Below the pieces are notes generated by a model. It saw nothing but the letters and a program-made list of their open reading frames with translations, did not search any database and was not told where the DNA came from. Position numbers and translations under genes: made by a program. Of a stretch of DNA of 64,000 nucleotides, positions 58,806 to 64,000 are shown piece after piece. The stretch's first letter is position 1. Each line of letters begins with the position of its first letter. The stretch covers positions 26,464-90,463 of the forward strand of contig CALKGM010000006.1 in the NCBI GenBank assembly GCA_938084675.1, given 5' to 3'. Origin of the DNA: Candidatus Poseidoniaceae archaeon (GTDB lineage Archaea; Thermoplasmatota; Poseidoniia; Poseidoniales; Poseidoniaceae).

Positions 58806-59848
58806 TCCATCAGCTCCTTTTCAATTGCCCATTCAATAATTCCTTTCGATGGGTCAAAAGAATGCAATTGATTCAATCCGAGGCCTTTAATCGCACCATC
58901 AACTAAGGCTGTTTCGTCCTCAGCATCAGGGTCAAAATACGCTCCCGCCTCTAGCATTGCTTTGAGTGGGACCAAACCCACGATTTCGCTACCGAGGAGG
59001 CGGGTGTCATGGTCGTTCGCCAATGACTCACAAGCTTTGAATGCCATGTGAAGCGGGCATAATTCAACATCTCTCAAATTCATTGAGACCTGAGAAATGT
59101 TCAATTCCTCAAGGGTAACTCCCATTCCTTGTACCATCGGCAACATGCCCTTTACGCGTACTGATGAGCCATTGCTTGACTTGAGTAACCTTCCACTTGA
59201 GCGAACCAGAGAACCAATTTTCTTTGATACACGGGCATCTTTTTCATCCACGTTGACGTTATAAGCTACTAGAATTGGACGTGAACCAACGGTGATCCCC
59301 CCGGCTCGAGCGGCCACATCATTCCATTGGCTGGCCCCTGCATCGGGGTATTGGGTGAATTCAGAATGACGATGTTCTTTCCCAGAAAGTCTTGCCTCAA
59401 GTCCTTCATACTGGTCTTTCCGTAGGGTTGAAAGGAGTTCACGTTCCGGGTGCGTTGCCGCTCCGCCATAGAGGAACATTGGCGCCCCAGTACTCTCAGC
59501 AAGATGTGCTACAACATCACGAGCCATCTGAGAACATTCATCCATCGTGACGCCTTTCAATGGAACAAATGGACACACATCCACGACTCCTAATCTTGGA
59601 TGTTCCCCTGTATGTGTCCTCATGTCCAGGACCCTTACGCTGTGTTCAATCAATGCAATGGCTCCGGCCATGACTGGTTCCGGTTCGCCAGCAAGTGTGA
59701 TGACGGTTCGGTTGTAATCTTGATCGGGCTCAACACCAAGAACATGACATCCATCTATCGCCCGTGCAGAATCAACGATTTCCGCGATGAGGTTCGTATT
59801 ACGGCCCTCTGAAATATTGGGTACGCATTCAATCAATCGCTTGCCCAT
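58802..59848 (-). CDS. ftcD: Glutamate formimidoyltransferase
   Basis: 348 residues from ATG 59848 (MGKRLIECVPNISEGRN, the family start); a slightly longer frame exists. DYNRTVITLAGEPEPV, TGEHPRLGVVDVCPFVPL and YPDAGASQWNDVAARAGGITVGSRPILVAYNVNV are characteristic (key parts only quoted in full elsewhere). It moves the formimino group between N-formimidoylglutamate and tetrahydrofolate. With the adjacent cyclodeaminase it links histidine degradation or one-carbon metabolism; no histidase or urocanase is present in the window. Coupled by ATGA. Confidence 0.92.
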   Translation of the reverse strand: MGKRLIECVPNISEGRNTNLIAEIVDSARAIDGCHVLGVEPDQDYNRTVITLAGEPEPVMAGAIALIEHSVRVLDMRTHTGEHPRLGVVDVCPFVPLKGVTMDECSQMARDVVAHLAESTGAPMFLYGGAATHPERELLSTLRKDQYEGLEARLSGKEHRHSEFTQYPDAGASQWNDVAARAGGITVGSRPILVAYNVNVDEKDARVSKKIGSLVRSSGRLLKSSNGSSVRVKGMLPMVQGMGVTLEELNISQVSMNLRDVELCPLHMAFKACESLANDHDTRLLGSEIVGLVPLKAMLEAGAYFDPDAEDETALVDGAIKGLGLNQLHSFDPSKGIIEWAIEKELME

Positions 59849-59898
59849 GGCGTATTGCCTGCTCATGGGGCCTTTGAATGTTGTTTGTAATTAACTCA

Positions 59899-61119
59899 TC
59901 AAGAATACAATGCTTCAGGGGATGATTGCCCAGCGCCTTGTGACTTTTTCCGGTCAAGACGGCTAACTGCTGCGAGCATATCTGCGTTGGTAACAGAAGA
60001 ACGGTTATCTCGAATTGCAATCATTCCTGCCTCCACGCAAGTTGCTTTGAGTTCTGCACCAGAATATCCTTGGGTTTTTTCTACAATTCTCTTCATTTGA
60101 ATGCGTTGGGTATTCATCCCCTTAATGTGTACTTCAAGAATAGCTTTTCTTGAATCCTCATCCGGAAGTGGGATTTCTATTACCCTGTCAAACCGACCTG
60201 GTCGCAAAAGTGCATCATCAAGAATATCGGGGCGGTTAGTTGCTGCAATGATTTTAACATCGTTGAGTGCATCAAAACCATCCAATTCTGCAAGTAATTG
60301 CATTAATGTTCTCTGAACTTCACGGTCCCCGCTTGTTGAACCATCTAATCGCTTAGCACCTATTGCATCTATTTCATCTAAGAAAATTATACTCGGTGCC
60401 TTTTCTTTAGCGAGAGAAAACAATTCGCGAACCATGCGGCCACCTTCACCGATGTATTTCTGTGCAAGTTCACTTCCAACCATGCGAATAAATGTCGCAT
60501 CTGTATGGTTTGCTACCGCTTTTGCGAGGAGAGTTTTCCCACACCCAGGTGGGCCGACAAGGAGAACTCCTTTTGGTGGAACGATCCCTACTTTTTCAAA
60601 CAGTTCTGGCTTCACAAGCGGCAGTTCAATGGCTTCTCGCACAGATTCCACTTGTTCAGCAAGACCTGCAACTTCAGCGTAAGTAATGTCCGGTTTGTCA
60701 ACCATTTCCGCTCCACTGACCATTGGATCCCATGCCTCATGAAGCACTTCAATCACGGACAAACTGTCTTGGTTAAGAGCTACACGGGTTCCGGGTTTGA
60801 GTTTATCAGGGTCGAGACGCTGATTGAGAGATACTTGGAACACGGTTCCGTTGGATGAACGTACGATGGCTCGTTCATGATCCAATACATCTTGAAGGTG
60901 ACCGATTATATGCGGTGGCATCTTCAGGAGATTGACATTTTCATCCAAACGTTCGACCTTTTTACGAAGCGTACGCACCTCCGATTCAAGAGATGTACGC
61001 TCATTAATCAATTGTTGAGATTCGTCTCGTAATTTAGCGTAAGCTTCCTCCAACTCACGGATGTCGTCATCCTGAGTATTCGGCATGCTTCTGTCGTTCC
61101 TATCAACGTCGGTCCCCAT
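59899..61119 (-). CDS. pan: Proteasome-activating nucleotidase PAN
   Basis: 406 residues from ATG 61119; ATG 61086 is an alternative. An N-terminal coiled coil (~10-65) and an OB domain are followed by an AAA+ ATPase with GPPGCGKTLLAKAVA (Walker A), IIFLDEIDAI (Walker B), and RPGRFDRVIEIPLP (arginine-finger region). The protein ends SPEALYS: its last three residues, LYS, fit the hydrophobic-Tyr-X motif that opens the 20S gate. It unfolds substrates for the proteasome whose alpha subunit is at 15179. Divergent from the MBF1 gene by 121 bases. Confidence 0.94.
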   Translation of the reverse strand: MGTDVDRNDRSMPNTQDDDIRELEEAYAKLRDESQQLINERTSLESEVRTLRKKVERLDENVNLLKMPPHIIGHLQDVLDHERAIVRSSNGTVFQVSLNQRLDPDKLKPGTRVALNQDSLSVIEVLHEAWDPMVSGAEMVDKPDITYAEVAGLAEQVESVREAIELPLVKPELFEKVGIVPPKGVLLVGPPGCGKTLLAKAVANHTDATFIRMVGSELAQKYIGEGGRMVRELFSLAKEKAPSIIFLDEIDAIGAKRLDGSTSGDREVQRTLMQLLAELDGFDALNDVKIIAATNRPDILDDALLRPGRFDRVIEIPLPDEDSRKAILEVHIKGMNTQRIQMKRIVEKTQGYSGAELKATCVEAGMIAIRDNRSSVTNADMLAAVSRLDRKKSQGAGQSSPEALYS

Positions 61120-61240
61120 GTTACCCAGTATAATCCAAATGCCCACACTGTATGAACTCAGCGATTGTATTTTGCGAAAACAGCCGTGTCAAAGGGTTCA
61201 AAGGTTGTCACCATCAGTAACTGTATGAGGAGGAATTGCA

Positions 61241-61729
61241 ATGGGTGATTGTGAACTTTGCGGGGCGATGAAAGTGAGCGTTAGGAGCGTTAAAACCGGT
61301 AAAACCGAGGTCACAGCCTGTGGCCGATGCGTTGACAAAATGAACTTGATCCCAAAGACCGTAGCACCTGGCCTTGCAAAAGCACGGTCCATGGCAGCTC
61401 ATCCTCGGCCTTCTGCTCCACGAAAGAAAAATGACCTGATGTCACGAGGTGAAAAAGAACTTGCAGAGGATTTCGGAAAGCGTATTTCAACCGCACGCAA
61501 AAAAATGAATCTATCCCATCAACAACTCGGCAAAAAGATGGCTGAGACAGTCAATGTCATCAAGGCGGCTGAATCCGGTAAAATGCCTACCGATTCATTG
61601 ATACGAAAATTTGAGCGTATTCTCAATATCACATTGATGGTCGAACATACATCATCTGAAACTCGGCGGTTGGATTCTGGGCCTTCTCGTGGAATGACAT
61701 TTGGTGACTATTTCAACGACATCCGGTGA
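61241..61729 (+). CDS. mbf1: Multiprotein bridging factor 1 (archaeal MBF1)
   Basis: 162 residues. A zinc ribbon at the N-terminus (CELCGAMKVSVR...ACGRCVDK) is followed by a basic, Pro-rich linker and a C-terminal helix-turn-helix of the Cro/XRE type (~78-135, LSHQQLGKKMAETVNVIKAAE). This is the archaeal MBF1 layout, a general transcription/translation coactivator. GAGGAGG lies ten bases before ATG 61241. Its TGA overlaps the GTG start of the downstream gene, so they are coupled. Confidence 0.92.
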   Translation: MGDCELCGAMKVSVRSVKTGKTEVTACGRCVDKMNLIPKTVAPGLAKARSMAAHPRPSAPRKKNDLMSRGEKELAEDFGKRISTARKKMNLSHQQLGKKMAETVNVIKAAESGKMPTDSLIRKFERILNITLMVEHTSSETRRLDSGPSRGMTFGDYFNDIR

Positions 61730-62289
61730 CTGCGATGGACTCAATACCGGTGCATGCGATTTGGCTTGCCCAAGACGATCCCAAAAAAAATACGGCAGTC
61801 CTAGCCGGAAAAAGAGGCAACTTGCGACTTCATAAGAATTTGAAAACGCTGCCTAAGCGCGGATTCATTTTGGAACCCTTGTGCGGAAAAGTATTCGGTC
61901 CAGAAGACCATCATGTTTTGCTCGAGAAGCATGGGGCAATCGTTGGCCTTGATTGCAGTTGGGCGCATATTGAAACAAGCGTCCAACAAGTGATGAAAAA
62001 GACACGCCTCCAGCCAAGAATGTTACCGTTACTGCTCGCTGCGAATCCTGTAAATTGGGGTAAACCTGGCCGATTAACCACTGCCGAAGCATTGGCGACC
62101 ATCCTCTACCTCATAGGGCGAAAAGAACAGGCAAACGAGGTTTTGGGGGCATTTCGCTGGGGTGAACGATTCTTCCAACTCAACCAAGAGCCTCTGGATG
62201 CTTATGCTGAAGCTAAAACGAGCGAGGAACTCGTTGCAACGCAATTTGAATTCTTTGACGTAGATATCGACCCTTCAAAGGAGGAATGA
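61726..62289 (+). CDS. tsr3: rRNA aminocarboxypropyltransferase Tsr3
   Basis: 187 residues from GTG 61726 (ATG 61735 is possible). Tsr3 signatures: HAIWLAQDDPKKNTAVL near the start, GLDCSWAHIETS, and the SAM-binding LLLAANPVNWGKPGRLTTAEALA, followed by FRWGERFFQLNQEPLDAYA. It transfers the aminocarboxypropyl group of SAM to a hypermodified or N1-methylated base in small-subunit rRNA. The gene overlaps the MBF1 stop and its own stop overlaps the fdhD start as ATGA. Confidence 0.92.
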   Translation: MTAMDSIPVHAIWLAQDDPKKNTAVLAGKRGNLRLHKNLKTLPKRGFILEPLCGKVFGPEDHHVLLEKHGAIVGLDCSWAHIETSVQQVMKKTRLQPRMLPLLLAANPVNWGKPGRLTTAEALATILYLIGRKEQANEVLGAFRWGERFFQLNQEPLDAYAEAKTSEELVATQFEFFDVDIDPSKEE

Positions 62290-63083
62290 ACATCGAAGAG
62301 TCCCTCTCCACCGTCGTTCACCGATGGGATGATGGTAAAATGAGTCTGGAGAAGGAGTTCCTAGGCGATGAATCCCTCATACATCTTTGTCTTAACGGGG
62401 AAAAAATTACTTCCTTACTCGCATCTAATTGTGACCTTAAAGAATTACTCTGCGGTCATTATTACACTGAATATGATCTCGTGATTCCAACGGCCAAACC
62501 TAATATTTCTATTGACAAAAATAGCACCGGAATCAGCGTGAACCTTTTGAATGAAAAAGTGGAACTGAACTCTAAGAGAAACAATATCGTCGTAAGTTCC
62601 TGTGGTGCGTGCGATCAAAATGAGTTATCAGATTTGATTGATAGAACCCCTACAGTTTCGAATCCAACCGAGTTGTATTCAATCCCCCAACTCATATTGC
62701 TACTTGACCAAATGCGGGGTGAACAAGTTGAATTTGCAAAAAACGGTGGGGTTCACGGTGCTGGTTTATTATTCAATAACGGAACCTTCGATGTGAAGGA
62801 AGATATTGGGCGACATAATGCAGTAGACAAGGTAATTGGAGCAGCATTCCTTTCCGGTACAACTCAGTCAATCCGAGCAATGTTCCTTTCTGGTAGATGC
62901 GGGTGGGATATCGTCATGAAGGCTGCCAAATCCAACATACCAGTGATTGTTTCCGTTGGGGCTGCATCATCCCTTGCTGCAAAAACGGCTCGTGCCGCGA
63001 ACATCACGCTCGTATCGTTTGTGCGTCATGGAAAATCAGTCGTAATTGGACCGGTTGACGGGAGATTTCATACAAAGGATTGA
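62286..63083 (+). CDS. fdhD: Formate dehydrogenase accessory sulfurtransferase FdhD
   Basis: 265 residues. VSSCGACDQNEL carries the Cys-x2-Cys pair that moves sulfur to the molybdenum cofactor, then KNGGVHGAGLLF, DVKEDIGRHNAVDKVIGAAF, SGRCGWDIVMKAAK and TLVSFVRHGKSVV, all FdhD family motifs. It should activate the downstream molybdoenzyme. The ATGA overlap with tsr3 and the 37-base gap to the next gene suggest one operon from mbf1 to fdhF. Confidence 0.93.
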   Translation: MNIEESLSTVVHRWDDGKMSLEKEFLGDESLIHLCLNGEKITSLLASNCDLKELLCGHYYTEYDLVIPTAKPNISIDKNSTGISVNLLNEKVELNSKRNNIVVSSCGACDQNELSDLIDRTPTVSNPTELYSIPQLILLLDQMRGEQVEFAKNGGVHGAGLLFNNGTFDVKEDIGRHNAVDKVIGAAFLSGTTQSIRAMFLSGRCGWDIVMKAAKSNIPVIVSVGAASSLAAKTARAANITLVSFVRHGKSVVIGPVDGRFHTKD

Positions 63084-63119
63084 GAAGGGATGTCATCTCG
63101 GTTGGCTTGAGGTATGTCA

Positions 63120-64000
63120 ATGGAACGTCAGGTAAAGGCAAGAACACCAGTTGACACCAATGCCCTCCACTTGAAAAAACCCAAAACGAAAGCGGCTGGG
63201 ATTCCAGCAGTTCTTTCTTCCGCGAAACATGGAATTTCTAAAATGGGCGTTGCTAAGACCATTAAGAACCTAACAATGGTCAATCAAAAAGAAGGGTTTG
63301 ATTGCCCAGGTTGTGCTTGGCCTGACCCTGAGCATAGAACTACATTTGAGTTCTGTGAAAATGGAGCAAAGGCGGTTGCAGATGAAGCAATGAAAGCCCA
63401 TGTCACGCCTCATTTCTTTTCTAAGCACTCGGTTAAGGAACTCTCATCACTAAGCGATTATGAACTCAATCGGAAAGGTAGAATATCCCATCCGGTCATA
63501 CTCGAAAAAGGTTCTTCACATTATGCAAAAATATCTTGGGAGGATGCCTTCACGCGAATCTCTGACCATTTGAATTCGATTACAGACCCCAATCGAACCG
63601 CTTTTTACACCTCGGGAAGAACCAGCAACGAAGCGGCATTTCTCTACCAAGCATTTGTGCGGGCATACGGTACAAACAACCTCCCCGATTGTTCAAACAT
63701 GTGTCATGAATCCAGTGGAAAAGGTCTTGGGCAAACTATTGGAATCGGGAAGGGAACTGTATCTTTGGATGATTTTAATCACGCTGACGTCATCCTGGTT
63801 ATTGGCCAAAATCCAGGGACGAACCATCCACGAATGTTAACGGCATTGAGAGATGCAAAACATAGAGGCGCCAAGATCATTCACGTGAATCCATTGCCCG
63901 AAGCCGGACTTATGCAATTCAAGCATCCTCAAGACTACATGAAAGGGAATTTGAAATCTACAACATTGGCGGATTTGCACCTAGGTGTTCGTATTGGTGG
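63120..64000 (+). CDS. fdhF: FdhF/YdeP-family molybdopterin oxidoreductase (3' truncated by window edge)
   Basis: The first 293 codons are visible and the frame is open at the window end. ATG 63120 has GAGGT six bases upstream; an ATG at 63114 is also in frame. EGFDCPGCAWPDPEHRTTFE and CENGAKAVADE are typical of FdhF/YdeP-type enzymes, where two Cys only remain of an iron-sulfur site. HPVILEKGSSHYAKISWEDA, YTSGRTSNEAAFLYQAFVR, and DVILVIGQNPGTNHPRML follow, matching the bis-MGD-binding domains. It is a putative formate dehydrogenase-like or acid-response oxidoreductase; the substrate is uncertain. Confidence 0.88.
   Translation, partial: MERQVKARTPVDTNALHLKKPKTKAAGIPAVLSSAKHGISKMGVAKTIKNLTMVNQKEGFDCPGCAWPDPEHRTTFEFCENGAKAVADEAMKAHVTPHFFSKHSVKELSSLSDYELNRKGRISHPVILEKGSSHYAKISWEDAFTRISDHLNSITDPNRTAFYTSGRTSNEAAFLYQAFVRAYGTNNLPDCSNMCHESSGKGLGQTIGIGKGTVSLDDFNHADVILVIGQNPGTNHPRMLTALRDAKHRGAKIIHVNPLPEAGLMQFKHPQDYMKGNLKSTTLADLHLGVRIG

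Noticed and set aside
1..64000. CRISPR arrays, insertion sequences, integrase, prophage or defence islands
   Set aside because: No regularly spaced repeats, transposase motifs, phage genes or defence-type enzymes were seen on either strand.

Overview
This window is gene-dense archaeal chromosome. The archaeal markers are an exosome operon (Rrp4, Rrp41, Rrp42), a proteasome alpha subunit and its ATPase PAN, SBDS, L37Ae, Pcc1, prefoldin beta, archaeal S12, S7 and EF-2, PriS primase, TiaS, KptA, Dph6, Tsr3, MBF1, isopentenyl phosphate kinase and an archaeosortase-like protein. Large calcium-binding surface proteins, futalosine-pathway menaquinone genes and many aerobic-type housekeeping genes suggest an uncultured marine euryarchaeon of the Thermoplasmatota, most likely Marine Group II (Poseidoniales). 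That placement is inference. I found no tRNA or rRNA gene, CRISPR array, insertion sequence or prophage. No gap between genes exceeds about 160 bases.

Layout. 1-11 kb: the C-terminal part of an Lhr-type helicase, a giant secreted lectin/LamG/EF-hand protein, an Old Yellow Enzyme-like oxidoreductase, an archaeosortase-like enzyme, a GmhB-like HAD phosphatase and TiaS. 11-15 kb: small membrane proteins, a degenerate RecA-like protein, PurB and Dph6. 15-22 kb: the archaeal superoperon psmA-SBDS-rrp4-rrp41-rrp42-L37Ae-pcc1-pfdB, followed by a DHH phosphoesterase and a helical-repeat protein. 22-25 kb, minus strand: UbiD-type decarboxylase, helical-repeat protein, Nudix. 25-29 kb: S12, S7, an inserted membrane protein and EF-2. 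29-36 kb: MOSC protein, a fused IPP isomerase-GGPP synthase, isopentenyl phosphate kinase, KptA, and a thiolase/DUF35 pair. 36-42 kb: a double zinc-ribbon protein, a MamK-like actin, a DUF2071 protein, transaldolase, MazG-like and split transketolase. 42-47 kb: OPT transporter and a PMR1/SPCA-type P-type ATPase. 47-50 kb: mqnE-mqnA-mqnD and then a half-length deoxyhypusine hydroxylase-like protein. 50-55 kb: PriS, a proline-rich protein paired with a Lys/Ala-tailed membrane protein, a hydrolase and a CNNM/CorC protein. 55-64 kb: MetRS, formiminotransferase and cyclodeaminase, PAN, MBF1, Tsr3, FdhD and the start of an FdhF/YdeP molybdoenzyme.

How the genes work together. Isoprenoid and ether-lipid precursor supply appears several times (thiolase/DUF35, UbiD-type decarboxylase, isopentenyl phosphate kinase, isomerase-GGPP synthase fusion). 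So do translation and its unusual modifications (EF-2 with Dph6; a possible eIF5A hydroxylase; TiaS, KptA, Pcc1, Tsr3) and protein and RNA turnover (proteasome, PAN, exosome). Many starts sit 4-7 bases after a GGTGA or GAGGT Shine-Dalgarno motif, which I used to choose between ATG, GTG and TTG starts.

The two most interesting items are the 162-residue protein at 49737-50225, which looks like the C-terminal half of eukaryotic deoxyhypusine hydroxylase with both His-Glu pairs at the exact 33-residue spacing, and the actin at 36806-37831, which resembles the magnetosome filament protein MamK more than ordinary MreB.
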